From assembly GCA_037903475.1 (NCBI GenBank), contig JBAJFG010000442.1, positions 1,265,001-1,329,000 of the forward strand: a DNA stretch of 64,000 bases, read 5' to 3'. This stretch comes from Ancylostoma caninum. Its lineage: Eukaryota; Nematoda; Chromadorea; Rhabditida; Ancylostomatidae. The notes under the pieces were generated by a model, which saw only the letters and a program-made list of their open reading frames with translations, had not been told where the DNA came from and did not search any database. The translations under genes were made by a program, and so were the position numbers. This document shows positions 11,455 through 24,620 of this stretch, one piece after another; the stretch's first letter is position 1; every line of letters starts with the position of its first letter.

Positions 11455-12375
11455 GCCATCTTGTTTAGCTCGTCGAGTTATTTAAGAAGTGGTAAATTTT
11501 AATTACTACCTCGACTTAACGTGTTTCGGTCAACTTCAATCATGTTTAGACGTGTTAGGCTCTTCTGCTGCTCTTCTGCTGGAACGACGGGTAGAGGACC
11601 TAAAAGTGGGTAAACACCACTAGATCCAGTGCAATGTAGGAGGTGCATCGGCTCACGGTGAATACGACGTCCGGCGGGAGAGCGGGGAAGCGAGCACTAA
11701 AAAATCTTATATTCCAGAGTTAGCCGGACAATCTATTGTATACTATGTATGTATTATTTACTTGCCGCTGATTGAACTCGAGAGAGCGGCCTCTCACACT
11801 GCTACAGTTTTGGTGGTGCTCGACGTCCTCAGAGCGTCATGGGATGACATAGTAACGCTGCCAACCTTTTAATGAATGGAACGTGTTTTGTTCTGGCGCA
11901 TGCTAGCTAATTGCCCTTGTAATACTCTAGTATAATATTTTTTAGGTACCATTTTTAGATAGAATCATTGTGTCTTACTAGTCAGTCACCTTTACTGTCT
12001 GTATTTGCTTTGCATTCTTATGTCAAAGTGCTGTGATACGACTATTTTGAGTGCTCAATCGTTCTTATCAACTCAATGAACAAAACTGCTGGGTTCTTGC
12101 AAGGTCGTCAACGTTTTCCCGTTCTTCTTAATGCTGCACTGCATGAAAAATCTCTCTCAATCTCTGGTCGCTACTATTTTTCATTAGTGAAATTTCACGA
12201 ATTTCTTGCATAGTGGTAATGTAAAAGAAGAACATACAGGAGAAGGTAATAAGAATGATCAGTGGCCGTATCGATAAGGAAATCCTTTGCTGTAACGCCC
12301 CAGCATTTTAGCACAGCAGCATTTTACCATAATTACAGACCCAGTTAAATTTGGATTATTGCGCCTAAACTTAAA

Positions 12376-12622
12376 GGAACTTTGGAATGGATCCCAAGAG
12401 AAACGAAACGACCTCGAGGGAGACCAGCAACAAGATGGGCCGATGTGTTCAAGATACGGATGGACCAGCTGAACGCTCAGCTGGAAAGGAATCAGAACTC
12501 TCGCCAACGTCGTCTACGATGTTCCTGGATAATGGTGGCGCGAGAACGAATCGAATGGAAGCGATGCTGGGGCCCGCACGATACGTGACGACGGGCCACC
12601 TGAGTATCTAAGCAAGCAAGTA
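12376..12622 (+). mobile_element. RTE-type non-LTR retrotransposon, 5'-truncated 3' end
   Basis: The frame reads the typical C-terminus of nematode RTE reverse transcriptases: a K/R-R-P-x-GRP-x-TRWADVF motif, a central MDQL segment and an ending ARERIEWKRCWGPH. It is followed by a short tail with reiterated GTATCTAAGCAAG-type sequence. Only the last 65 or so residues remain, as expected for target-primed insertions that abort early. Confidence 0.75.
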
Positions 12623-12829
12623 AACTTAAAGGCAAGGTCCGGGCGAAATTCCAACTCCCGATATTCTACTGAATTCGTAGCTCACGGCAACACCTCGGAC
12701 GAAAAAATATCGGAAGAAAAATCTCTGAAAAACTCTCACAACGAACGCTTTCCATCGACCAATTTTGGTACGGCGTCTGCAAGTTTGCGGTGACCGTGCT
12801 TTCAAATGACGTTGTATGGCGCACCCTAA

Positions 12830-15129
12830 ATGCTGTCTAATGTGGCGTTGTAGGAAAAATTCATATTCAGAAGGCCGGTGGTCCGATGGGGTAGCGAAGG
12901 TTTCACGGAGTCTTCGTTAGGCTTGTATGTGTCTGAACGGTTGTCGGTTGGAGCGTGTTTTCCCACGGCTACCGTAATCCTCGGACGTTGTGTCCCATAT
13001 CTAGCGATAGAGCTTACATCGAGGTCTCAAACCTGGGATATGTGCTATGCATATGGTTTGGACTCCAGAGAGCAAAAAATCTGGGTGGGCAAGATTTTGA
13101 CCGAAACTTGTCTTTAAGTCACTTGGCTTCCATGGATTTTATCCGATATCTTCACTACCGCTTTCTGGGGTAAAGAAGAATTGTGTAGATTGGGCACATT
13201 TTTACCTATTATTTCTCGCAGAATGCTTCTGCTCCACATTCTTGATCAAATTTACCATCCCAGAATAGGAATACAGGCAGCATTGGAAATCTGAGCTGAT
13301 TATCAGAATTATCCTTCATTGAGAATGTCGCAGAAATATCCCCCATTGAAAAGTTCGTTCTTCTCCAAGCTTATCGAAAATCTTTTTTCTCAGTTTTCTT
13401 GAAATTGTTGGCAATCCAGCCTTTCTGTGTGAGGAAGGGAATGACGAAACATGATTTTCTTAGCGAATTACCCGCTTATGATAAGACATAGAATTTACTA
13501 TGATAGATGTAGATGTGATAATGTTTGAATTTGAAAATCCCTTCCTGTGTTGAAATGAGGCTATGGAAACGAGGAACAAATATGCTGATGCAAGAGGTGG
13601 ACATAGAGTTGGAACACAGTAATTTGCTTTGGAAGCAGTTTGCATAAATGGTATGCAGCGGAAAGGAAAAATACGCCTACAAAAACCTTTCATACTATCT
13701 AGAGCGAGCTTCAAAGCAGTGGTTACATTGATATGTTCAGCTGAATATAATAGGAAAAGAAGGCGACCTTTGCCTTGCATCCAAGCGACATTTTTCCATC
13801 ATGGTGTGTGGGAATACAACAAGAAATTTTATGACTGCTATAGCTTGAAGTGTGCCGGTAACCTCACTAAAATTTCCCATTTAGGTTTAACCATAAGCTA
13901 CTAAGTATATACCTAACTGACGAGGTTTCCCAGCCCATTTTTCGCATTGAAATTTGCACCTGTTTACAAGATTTTCTACTGTATGCACCGCGTAAATTTA
14001 GTAGATACATTCTAGGACGAATAAATCAGCTTTGTCGTCGATTTTGTTTGAGTAGGAAGTTCTTTAGTTGCTTATTCCTAACTTTCTAGCTACGCTCACA
14101 TCCCCAGTATATCAAAATGAGTTTGGTGAAGAGTTACTTCTTGATAGCCTCAACAAAATCGCGGAGTTATCATTTTGCTATTCGTACTTTTTCAAAGTTG
14201 TAAGCATTGTGTAACAAAAAATTATTATGATTTATCAAATGCCCTCTCATGAATTGGAAGATTTTTTGTGGAGAAAACGTTCCAGAATGAGAGAAATGTA
14301 TTGGGAAAAAAAACGCTGCGTTACTATGTACCAAGCTAATAGCACCTTCTGCTACGCTATCGTAATTTTCGATGGGTCGTATTAGATGGGAGATGATGAG
14401 AAAGAGTGAGCAGCCTTGTACTGAGACTATCAAGAAGGAAAATTATCATTGCTTTTGCTTAGAAGAACTCGTTCTCCATAAAACAGAAAGCATAAATGAG
14501 GAGCCACGACTATAAATTTAATCCACCTAAAGATGCCTCATAATTCCAGGATAAATCCATAACCACCCGTCGCGCCTCCATGCGCAAGCGCACAAAACCA
14601 GGAAAAAATAGACACATAGGCTAGTCTATGTGTCTCAGGGATGATTCACAGTTTTGGAACAGTCCTCAATATGTCCTTCGATGCCACATTTGAAGCCGTA
14701 GGATTACGAAAGATGATGAAGTGTCAGTTATAGTGGATGGACTGCGAAATTAGCTTCCGCAGAGTGCAATTGAAGTATTGTTATCTTGATAGTGAAATTG
14801 TCGGTGACCACAATCATCCTGTAATTGTTTTCCAATCATTGTTTTGACCTGACCATCCATTTCAGACAGCTCTAGGACAAACTGTGTTTTGCAGCGCTTA
14901 GATTTAGATCATTTATTTAGACCTTGTTTTTGCGCCGAACACTGTGAAGGAGAACAATTTCCCTCTTTCCATGCACTTCACAGTGGCACCGACTGTAAAG
15001 TTTAGACATTCAGTTGAAAAAAAAACTATTTTAAGCGTGAACAATCTCTGAGTTATCTGATATTATACCGCTCAAGATGTGACGAGCAATCCTGTTCGAA
15101 ACTGTCATTAGGGACGGGCTTACTGCCAT
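12830..15129. other. 2.3 kb without recognised genes
   Basis: AT-rich sequence with several open frames of 70-110 codons on both strands (for example 13460-13780 minus and 13629-13904 plus). None shows a domain, signal peptide or paired splice signals. I see no inverted-repeat element here. Confidence 0.4.
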
Positions 15130-16905
15130 TCGTTAAAACCAGTAAAATCTCAAGTTTGTTACCGTATTGCTCCATATTCATAACACTTATGCAATGTTAA
15201 GCTGTTCTTTGTCTCAATCCAGACAAATGAATGAATTAATAACGGAGAAGCCGAACTATTTCTCGACTACACCTGTTCTCATTCCATTTTCTTCCATCAA
15301 GACTATTGCTTTTGTACAATTCGCTCCCTTGCCATACATTTCCATACATTTCCAATCAATCTCTTCTGTATGGTTAGATCTCTGAGATCATTTTTTAGTG
15401 ACTCCATTCCCGAAGAAACCCAAGAAACAACTCGCTTTCTGCCCAGGTAATCATCGCCTCTTCACTGTTACCTCACTTTCTTCCGTGCCGAATCTTTGAA
15501 AGAGTTCTTGAAAAGCACATCGTCTTGAAATCGGGCATGTAATACCAAGCTGCTAACATGGCTTCACTTCAGGGAAGTCAATCGAAACAAACTTATTTGA
15601 TTGCACCAATCACTGGAGTGTCACTTTGGATAATATGCTCTTCAGTATTATTATTTACTTCAATTTTGCAAAGGCATACGATACGGTATCTCACAAGAAA
15701 ATTACCACAGAATGAGTTCCCCTGGAATTTGTCCCGTTCTCATGAAATGGTTAACTGAGTTCATAACAGACGGGACGTTCCATGTTAAGGTTGGTTCAAT
15801 TTTCTCGAACACTTGTGAGATGATCGGCAGTGTCAACCAAGGAGTTCTTTCTCGCGTTCTCTGCAACATTTATGCTTCTGGCATCCCTTCTCTTTTTCTG
15901 AGGTTAGCCGTAAAATGCTACGAGATTAAGATCTATAAGGATATCCCCTCATTCGATGATGCCCGCCAACTCTCTATTAAGGAAGTGGTTGTGTGGGCGG
16001 CATTGTGGCAGTTACCCTTGTCTACGAACAAGAGGCTTTTGTGCGCCCAAGCTTTACCAATTCCTCGTCGCATTATTGCTACATCGGCAATATTCTTATC
16101 TCTAAAGTCAACTCCATTAATGACCTCTGTTTCACGTACAACGACAAGGTTGAGAATATTGCGCTTACATTTGCAAGGAGGCTGATATGCGTATTTTCCA
16201 AATCTTCAAGCCCCATCTACAGGGAACTCCAAAGGTACGCGGACAGGGGCAGGACCGCGGTGCGCCTCTGCTGGGCAGAGACACGAGCGCTCTGCATGTG
16301 GCTCTGGTTTCTCTGCTTCTGCGGCAGAGAGCAGAGAAACCAGAGCCACATGCAGAGCGCTCGTGTCTCTGCCCAGCGGAGGCGCACCGCGGTCCCGCCC
16401 CTGTCCGCGTACCTTTGGAGTTCCCTGTACATCTGGCGAATCTGTTTTGACACAAGCATGTGGAATGTACATAAGACCAATACTTGAATCTGGCACAACA
16501 ATCCTTTACATTCTAAGAATAAAGAGGTTTACGCAGTAGAATAACTTCAGAATAGCTTCATTCGCTAATGACACGTATAGCAGGATTTGATTACGCTAAA
16601 ATAACAAGAGCCAGAATGAAAAACATTCACCTCAAAGTATCTTCATTAGAAACTCGATACAATTTATTTGACATATGCATGATTCACGAGCTTCCGCATT
16701 TTCCTAACGCTTATGCCAACCTTGATCTGTTTAAAAATGTACCTTCTACAACTATCTGTGGTGACAGGGGAGTTTTTTTCTATCCATGTGGTAGAACTAA
16801 GTTTAAATCCAATCGTTTTTCTGTTAGAGCTATGACGGCATACTTGGAGTTAACCAAGGATATTATGACTGCAATAACTGCACTATCTTTGAGTTCATGA
16901 GATCA
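15130..16905 (+). mobile_element. CR1-like non-LTR reverse transcriptase, dead copy split by a MITE
   Basis: In successive frames one can read RT landmarks: a YRPISL-like upstream block ending LPCRIFERVL near 15490, motif A (FAKAYDTVSH) near 15670, a motif B region (VNQGVLS near 15835) and a thumb and C-terminal part (15990-16170, then 16568-16898). The motif C box (normally YADD) is damaged by a deletion near 15920. Frameshifts and stops at 15580, 15710 and 15990 make it non-functional. A 213-bp foldback MITE interrupts it at 16218-16431. The C-terminal piece at 16568-16900 is still open for 110 codons. Confidence 0.72.
16220..16428. mobile_element. GC-rich foldback MITE, near-perfect hairpin
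   Basis: Two arms of about 104 bp are reverse complements with very few mismatches, meeting near 16325. The ends read CAGGGAACTCC, flanked on both sides by TA, which suits a Tc1/mariner-type target; CATC also flanks both sides and could be a 4-bp duplication. GC content is far above the surroundings. Long open frames in four frames are a by-product of the composition. It lies inside the CR1-like element and is therefore younger. Confidence 0.85.
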
Positions 16906-16991
16906 CGATCATGTGTTTAGGCGCATTACGTCTACAAAACTACTCGAGCCATAGATGATTTGAAAATGTGTGTTCCTTCAAAGTGTGTTTA

Positions 16992-17241
16992 GAGGGCAAT
17001 TTATACTGAATGCGTGCGACTGACGCGCGTGCGTCTATATGATGAAGAATAGAGCCCTGTCGCACTGCAGTCGCATCGCAGTCGCAGCTCAGACGCACGC
17101 GTTTACGGCCTCGCGGCATCCGAGCGGTCTTTTCATTGAGGATGTACAATCCATGTTGACCGCTCTTCGTGGAAAGTTCCTCGTAAATGGATGCGTGCGA
17201 CTGATGCGCAACTGACGCACGCATCTGGTATAAATTACCCT
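16992..17241. mobile_element. MITE with GGGCAATTTATAC ends
   Basis: The left end GGGCAATTTATACTGAATGC matches the complement of the right end with few changes; both continue into GCGTGCGACTGACGC-like subterminal repeats. It begins about 90 bp after the CR1-like element ends. No coding potential. Confidence 0.72.
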
Positions 17242-17681
17242 TATCATGCATTACCACTCTCCGTCTTCTTTATTCTCCCAGATAAGCTTCAAATTCCCCT
17301 CAGACGCGCCTCAAATTAAGGTACACGTTATTCCAAAGGAACTTTTGAGATGATCCTCCGCTAGTTTTCCATGGAGGTGCTCCTCGTTTTTCATTACATA
17401 TGGGGTTGTTTGAAAAAGCTCTGCAATACTTTATGTTCACCATCTCAAAACAAAGGAAATAGTTGCTGGGTAAGATTTCGTATTTCATGAGGAAGAATGC
17501 CTTTGCAGCCTTGACCAGCACACCAAATTAGGTTTATCAGCAGATGATGAGAAGCGCTTCCAATGGGATTTGGATATGGGTCGAGTACTGTAAAAGACGT
17601 GCACGCAGACAGGTGCAAATTGTTTGCATCTGGAGGGACGCTCTCAGATCCTTCGAAATCACGATTACAGAGGAATTATTA

Positions 17682-18220
17682 GGTTGGGCAATAAGTCCTT
17701 GGGGTTTTTCTGAAAATTCGGTGTTTTTTCACGACGTGGACTAGTTGAACTTGGGTTATTTTTTCTGAAAGTTTGTATCCGCAGTTTTTCTTCTTCACGT
17801 CTAGAGCAAGTCCTTGTGAAAAATCCTCTTATAACTCTACGAACTGTGCGTACAGAACAAGTGCGCCCTCCAGCTCAAGATCGACCTCTCTGAAGCAGAC
17901 ATCCACTTCTGCGCTGTCCCTTCAACAGAAATGGCTTCCACCTAGACGCTGTTAACATACCTAGCAGGTTGAACTGCATTTGCTCCAATATTGTAGTGGA
18001 ACAGTTGGAGGTGTCGGAGATGTACGCGCTTGACGAGGTGGAGGGTCACATTACATGCTATAAAAAATGAGAAGTAGCGCGAACTGGGGAAATCGGCTAT
18101 AATATTCGGAAATTGCAGAACAAGATCTATAAGATGCTTATGAAAGGCTATTGGAATTAGTTCAAATCCTCGTAAAAAATTAATTTAAAAAAAAATCGCA
18201 CGATCTTACCACCCGCCCAA
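17682..18220 (-). mobile_element. Mariner relic, internally deleted, N-terminal transposase part
   Basis: TA-flanked ends: GGTTGGGCAATAAGTCC on the left and the complement of TTGGGCGGGTGGTAAGATC on the right. On the minus strand a frame with stops reads like the mariner N-terminal HTH region (HYNIGANAVQPARYV, then GTAQKW). The catalytic part is missing, so 3' TIR and N-terminus are joined directly. Confidence 0.6.
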
Positions 18221-18222
18221 TA

Positions 18223-19519
18223 TATAATTGTCCAAGACATTTTCTTGTCGTAGTCCTATCTCATCCGAATATCCAGTTTACTTTCTACTCGCAAAGCATT
18301 TAAGACTGCATGAACTTGATAATGAAATAATCGAAGATTTTTCGGAGCAACTCTAGTGCCAATCATAAGCGTAATGAAACGGATGTCGCCTGCTTAAAGG
18401 CAGTGTCCTGACCAAAATTTCGATACTTCAAGTCTGTCACACCCTTAGTTTACTCTACGAGATGATTGCAGCTGTACAGATCTTTCCCACAAAAACCTTA
18501 AGATTTATGGTTTTTGGAAGGTTGAAACTTACGATGTGGCCGAGTTTCCCAGTGAAAAGTGAAAAGAGGACCATGAGGCTCTTCGAACGTCCATGTTTAG
18601 GAGAAATCAGATAATTATTGTGAACCATGGTGAACAGTTTGCAGTAGGACGCGAACAAGCTTTATTTATGAAAAGCTGACATGTTTTCAACACATACGTG
18701 GGTATCAGCACAATAAAGAAAGTGTGGTTACATGGAATTCCTGGATGTTTTCTTGACTCCTTCTGCAAGCGTTTTGTAAGAAGGAACTATCGGTTATATT
18801 TTATCCTAAATATTTTGAGTAAAAAATTTGATTTTGCATTTATAATTACAAGAAGGGTTTTGGTGATGCCCATTATGCGGCGAAACTAGTCCATTGTCGT
18901 GAGGTACCCGTCGATTACCTAGCGACCATCTTGAGGAGCACCTATAATTCTCGTTTGCTCTTTTTTTTTCTGCTGGTATTTCCACTAATAAGCAGTTTTT
19001 TTTTCGGAAGTCGAGTTGAAATTCTGTGCTGTCAAAGTGTCAAACTTTGTTAAAGTTAGGAATACCTGTTCAGCGAAAACATGTTGGTGTGTCATCCAAA
19101 GCATATGAGAATCTGGCTGCACACTGTCTTTGAAGGCACTGTACAGGCAAGATCCTCACTATTACTACTCAAAGCCGATCTAGAGCTCACTCTGCCCCTT
19201 CGTGGATTTCTGCAAAACATATAATACCTTGCCTGAGGTTGTCGAGACATGTTTTGCTCTCTAATAGTCTGGTCGCTCTCCATTCTCTTATGCTGTGGAC
19301 GGCAGTCACACCAACATATATTAACCTGTTGATCACGTCTTCCCAAATTTGACAAGTATTTCAATTGATATTGAGCCGTAATTCCAACCCAAACTCCGAG
19401 AAAAAAAATGGTTTTCAGCAAAAATAAAGCAGTAGAAAATTGCAAATTTCCTCTATAGTGATTACAACACAAAGAATAATGACGGATAATGACGAGCTAG
19501 CCGCAGTTTGCTGAGCTAG
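18223..19519. other. 1.3 kb without recognised genes
   Basis: It contains a 126-codon minus-strand frame (19092-19472) with one hydrophobic stretch and an arginine- and serine-rich second half. It has no recognisable domain and no clear start context. Left unassigned. Confidence 0.35.
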
Positions 19520-20520
19520 CCGCAGTTTTTGTTCAGAGAAAACTTTTTCGACCCAAGAATATGGAACTTTCAAAGCAGAACATTTGCCACCTTTCAGTAT
19601 AGGACTTCAAATCTGGTGAATCAGCATCCACATTCAGTTGTCGCATTAACGCTATATTTCGGGACTGCACAGCATTCAAACGCACTGCACAAGACTGATT
19701 AAGACACCTTGCTGTTGGCGACTTCAACCTTAATGTATCCATGGAAAGACGCAACTCTTGGGTGTTCACTTAAACAGCATCGCCGATAACCTGCATCAGT
19801 TGTGCAAGGTCGAAAAATTATCACATTGAGTTAACATGATCTGAGCGAGTGCGATCTCCAGCGATATGCAGAGGTGGCTACTGAATTGCCCTCGTACAGG
19901 AGCATTGAAAACCGGCCGTAGTCCATCTTTACAGGAGATGAGAAGTGGTGTCTGTACGTCAACAATAAGCACCATCGACACTGAGTTGACATGAATGAGC
20001 AGCCTGAGCAACAGCCGAAGTCAGGTGGTCAGCCTCTGAAGGTTGTGGTCACTAGGTGTGACAGCAAAGGCATCATCCATGATGCGCTACTGCCACCCAA
20101 TATTTTCTCACGCTAGACCTGTGTTATCAGCAGCCGGATAAATTGGGAGCAAAAATCGCAGAGAGGAGTCCAAATCACGGCAAGATCCGATTTCTACACG
20201 ACGATACTCGTCCATATATTCAAAGTGTGACTCGCCAGAAGCTATCCGGCTTTGGATGGAGAGTGGTGACGTACCCAACGTACATCTCTTACCTTGGCTC
20301 AAAAGATAACCATCTTCTCCTGTCTCTCTCTAACGCCATGCTAAGGTAGAGCTTTCGATAATGAAGATGACTTGGATCGCTGGTTGGTTTTCCGAGTCGA
20401 TGCAAGAACGGTTCTACACATTCCTCAATGGGCTTCCCCGTTTTTGAAAAGTCAAGAAAATGTGCTGTTAAAGAAACCGTGAGAACTTTCCCGACAACCT
20501 TATACATTCTGCTATTTCAT
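19520..20520 (+). mobile_element. Mariner transposase relic
   Basis: On the plus strand, across several frames, one can read the first acidic motif (FTGDEKWCLYVNN, about 19928), then QPLKVVVTRCDSKGI, PPN, the second motif (IRFLHDDTRP, about 20180), VTRQKL, a damaged third motif and NEDDLDRWLV near 20370. This is the D,D34D order of mariner transposases. Numerous stops and frameshifts make it dead. Clear terminal repeats were not found, so the ends are approximate. Confidence 0.65.
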
Positions 20521-23047
20521 TGATTCCTGAGTGCTTCCATACGCCACATTTCTGTAAATGATGTCTTTTTTCTGGATGATGTAAAATTTTCATCGTGGTT
20601 GACAAATATCAGCTACTCTTCCTTTCGTTACAATCAGCCTGAGCTCGTCCACATTTTTCGAAGATGGATCTGCGGAAGGTTAAGAATTTCAACTGGATAC
20701 ACTTGCATATTTTTTTAGCTTCACCCACATTTGGTTGTCACCATCCCAGGCCATTCAGTGATATATTGTGGAAATTAAGTTTACATTGAAGGACATATCG
20801 AAAGTTGGAGGCCGAGTTTCCCGATGTGAAGTCACTGCAACTTTAGCTGCCCGGTAAATGGCCGCTGGCTCAACGATTTTATAATTTAATTTAGGATGAA
20901 GATGTTTTCGGTGTTGCAGGACATTTCATGCCAACTAATGTCTACAGTATCTATTACAGATTTCATCTCATTCTCTCGATAATTTTAGAACTTTTGGGCA
21001 ATCACAAAGTGGTGAACCTGGCTTGCAATTTAGAGATGGATTTTGATCAACATAAAACTTCACGAAGGTGTAGGCAAGGACCAATGTTTCACAGCATGGA
21101 ACATCGATATTTGATTGCAGACAGTGACTTCGAGGCTCTCGTTTGGCAATTTGAAGATCTCAACAAATTATTCAATATTTTTTATTCTCATGTTATCTTC
21201 TCTTTGTCTCGACAAATTCCGGAGACTGGATGGTTGAAGTCCACGAAAGGTTTGGGCCGAAAAACAAAGAGGAAGTGCAAAGGTCTGCTAAGCATCTACA
21301 GAGAAAAATCCTAACGATTACGTTCTCTTGGTAATTTCAAAGCCTAACAATTTGCTGTTCCAAACAATGGCTTACTTCGTTGGTACTTAATGGGCGGTTT
21401 CCGTAAATACGCAACGAATGGCCCAATAAGAGAACACAAACCAGAAATCGTAGGTGCCCTATATTTCGCTTATATCCACATCTTGTACACCTTGCGTCGA
21501 CCAGATTATGTTTGCAACAACACTGCTGGCACAAAACATCTCTGAGAATTTTGAAGGATGTTTCGAGATTAAACTCTGCATGGCTCTGTACTAAAAACAT
21601 TCTACACCAATAACTGTTTCTATAAAAACACCACTTATGAACATGAATCGCTAATTAATTGAGGACTTTGAAGGCTCTATTAACGGATAATCTAGTGTGA
21701 ATTTTTAGCTTTATTAAATTCAATCAGCGCTAATAATTCCGCAGCAGCAGCGAAAACATCAACGTCTCTGTAAAATAACATGTTTGCTGGAATTGTTGGA
21801 TCGTTTCTAGGGTGTGCGATCAGATTGTAGGAAGGAACGTAATTGTTTTCCTTCGCATGCGGATTTCCGTCTCCCTCTCTCTCTCGGTAACAAAATGTTT
21901 GCTGCTTTTTTTTATTTTGCAATTGCTATCTATTACGCGTTAATTTCGATATTTTGTGCCATGCACTTCTATTCGATTGCTACTAGAAAAGAGATGCCTG
22001 ATCTTTAAAATTTGACATTGCACTCCTGTTAACACTGAGAACTGGTCATTAATTTTGTCATATTCATGCCTCTAGCGCAGTGAGGCCTTCCGCTCACACG
22101 GTTTATGTTTTGATTCCAACCCAGGCCGAAAGCTTTGTAAAGCAGGATTGCCGATCCAAACCTTCCCCTCTGGGCGAGGTGATTTACGCTCAACTGGGGT
22201 GATTCTAGTGAGCAGCTGCATTCTCTAGGATGAAGTACTCGTATGAGTAACATCGCACTTGTGGTACGAGAACATCTCCAAAGTTATGGCAGTGTTCGCT
22301 GAGCTACATTTTGCATGATCCAAAAGCACGGGCTCACCTACGCCATGCTCGTATTTGCATCACTTTCCGTGCAATCATCGCGCAAGAACTTCATTAGAAT
22401 ACAGCACCTTCTCTATATGTTGTTTATCTCCTTGTTGGCGATAGATTATTAGGCTGTCTTGTAAAGATAAGAGCAGCATCCGAGTCTTTATGCAAGAAGC
22501 CAGCCCGATCTTGGGGAAGGAACCTAGGAAGTGATGCTCGCACACAGATAGGGGATGCCATAGCGAGCACGCTGTTCGCAGTCCCTTGTCTTTGGATCAT
22601 GCAGAATGTGGCTGAACACGTTCACGTTCTGCCAGAACAAGTCATATTTGCGACCACTTGGCGACGGCTAAGCTCACAGAAGCTCCAGGATTCGGGACCA
22701 CACCCTGCCTCTGAAGACCAATTCCAAGGCAAAATGTGTTGAAGACTATTTATAAGCAGATTTGCACTCACAACAAAGAGATTCCAGACGAAGTGATCAA
22801 AATGCTGTTGTGAGTGCTTGATGCAATCTAGAGATTGAGCTCGGCAGCAACAACTAGTACGCTATGGCCAATAGAACGGTTAAAGTGCCAATATACAAAA
22901 TAGTACTACCTGGCCATTGATCCACCTTTTGCTGATATTTCCGAGCAAAACGACCACACTACAGCAGGTGTTCCTATACATTTGATGAAGGAATTACAGC
23001 AGACTTTTCTCTTCAGAAAATTATAAAAAATCTGTGAGCTGATCTTA
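20521..23047. other. 2.5 kb without confident genes
   Basis: Open frames of 64-128 codons occur (20928-21314 plus, 128 codons; 21337-21600 minus, with a CQQCCCKH...CTRCG cysteine cluster; 21814-22008 plus, ending in a short hydrophobic peptide). None has supporting splice signals or a recognised domain. 22050-22990 has a transposon-like feel, but no family could be assigned. Confidence 0.35.
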
Positions 23048-24021
23048 TTGACTGAAAATCAGCGTTCTAGGGTTTCTTGTTCCGCTGAATCGATTGGGAA
23101 GAAAAACCAGACAAACCAGACAAATTGATAGAACGCCAGCGTCGTAATGGGCAAAAATTAGGGTGTCTCTGCACTTTTGATACACGCTATAGTGAAAGAA
23201 CATAAAACAATGGTATTTTTCTCTATTTTGCTCGATTACCTTTTGCCATGTTTCTGGTAATTTCATGAATCATTTCTCCGAGAACTTCTGATCTTCTCCG
23301 GCAAGAAAGGACCACATGTGATTCGATGTCCTTATCTTCGGTAAAGATTTTCATATCCAATTAGTTCTGTAGGGATCGAAATAAGTGGGAGTCAGATGGC
23401 GCAAGATCAGAGCTATATGCTGGATGGAACAGCCAAGCCCCAATAATTTTGCCGAGACGCCCAAGATGTTTGCGGTCTAGCATTGCCTTGGGGGAGGACC
23501 ACTCCTTTGGGACTCGCTAATTCTGGTCGGTTTTTTTTACATTTGATTCATCTAAATCAATTCGAGAGTAGAGCTCCGAATTGACATTCTGTTTCCTTGA
23601 AAGCACCTCAAAATACATCTCACCTTCGTAGTCCCAACGGATGGTGTTCCACCAAGACAAAGCTATACCGCGTACATCTTTAGCGACTCGGCAGAAGTTA
23701 TTGGAGCTTAGTTGGCAATTGATGTTGCATCCATCATATAGGGATCTTGCGCCATCTGTACACCACTTATATCGATCTTTGTAGAACTGCTTGAATGAGA
23801 AAACCTTTATCGAAGATGAGGATGTCAAATCTCATGTAGCCTAGTTTTTTGCCGAAAAAAAACCAGAAGTTTTACGAGAGAGGAGTTATGAAATTATCAG
23901 AGAGATGACAAAAGGTAATCGAACGAAAGAGAAAACATATCATTGATTAACGTTCCTTCATAAAAAGAAGATAATTTTTTTGCAACTCTTGAAAATCCCA
24001 AACACTTTCCCAACAACCCAA
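23048..24021 (-). mobile_element. Mariner element, dead copy
   Basis: The right end, next to TA at 24022, is the complement of TTGGGTTGTTGGGAAAGTG; a diverged matching end follows TA at 23046. On the minus strand, in pieces, are WWNTIRWDYEGEMYFEVL (23640), NVNSELYSRI (23580), HPAYSSDLAPSDSHLF (about 23430) and PETWQKVIEQN (about 23240), the usual mariner order. The aspartate of the second motif and the reading frame are lost near 23515. Homology between the B and C segmental duplicates begins immediately right of 24023, which supports the boundary. Confidence 0.72.
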
Positions 24022-24029
24022 TAATCTAG

Positions 24030-24620
24030 CAAAACGCGCACAGATATCGAGAATAAAATTACATTAAAAACAAAACAGTCAGAATACAACCACATTTCTT
24101 CTTGATTCGATAAAATGGAGTAAGAGAGAAACCAAAATACTTCCAAAAGTGCTTTGAGCTCTACATACAATGAATGAGTGCATTTCCACTCAGAAACATT
24201 TTTTGAGGAGTAGACTAGATGTAAGAAAGGGAACACTATGCCTCATCACATTCTCGATTTCTGTCCCGATAGCTCATTCCAAGCTTGCAATGTGGATCTT
24301 ATACGGTCATCGGTTGATCATCCAGAATGGGCAGTGTGCTAAATGTGGCCGCGACTGTATTTCCGGTTCACCCTCACCTCCCTCATCCTATAAATCATTG
24401 TATAGGTTACATGGCACTCAAATTATTCTGCCATTAGGTCATGAAATCATACATATAGGTGGCGCTTCTCGCAAAAAAGGTTGAATTAAGCCAACCAACT
24501 CCTACTTTATCCTCTCTCATGATAGTGTCATATGTGCAGAAATGGTGCTGGCGTCGCGTTGAAATGTCATGTTGCGATTTGTTGTCCCCAGGAGCTTGAA
24601 ATAATCAAAATGTATGAAAA
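24030..24620 (+). promoter_or_regulatory. Upstream block of receptor B, conserved with receptor C
   Basis: Sequence from about 24030 matches 35640-36150 upstream of receptor C (for example CAAAAGTGCT, TGAGCTCTACAT, GATGTAAGAAAGGG). It marks the left limit of the segmental duplication and presumably includes the promoter. The open frame 24170-24484 is matched but not preserved in length in the C copy, so it is unlikely to be coding. Confidence 0.4.

Noticed and set aside
16165..16501. Overlapping frames of 87-164 codons on both strands
   Set aside because: They are produced by the GC-rich hairpin of the foldback MITE; the same peptide appears on both strands.
19092..19472. 126-codon minus-strand frame as a gene
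   Set aside because: No domain, no start or acceptor context, and it lies between mariner relics; chance openness is more likely.
24170..24484. 104-codon frame upstream of receptor B as a separate gene
   Set aside because: The matching place before receptor C has frame shifts and a different length, so conservation is at DNA level and fits regulatory or neutral sequence.
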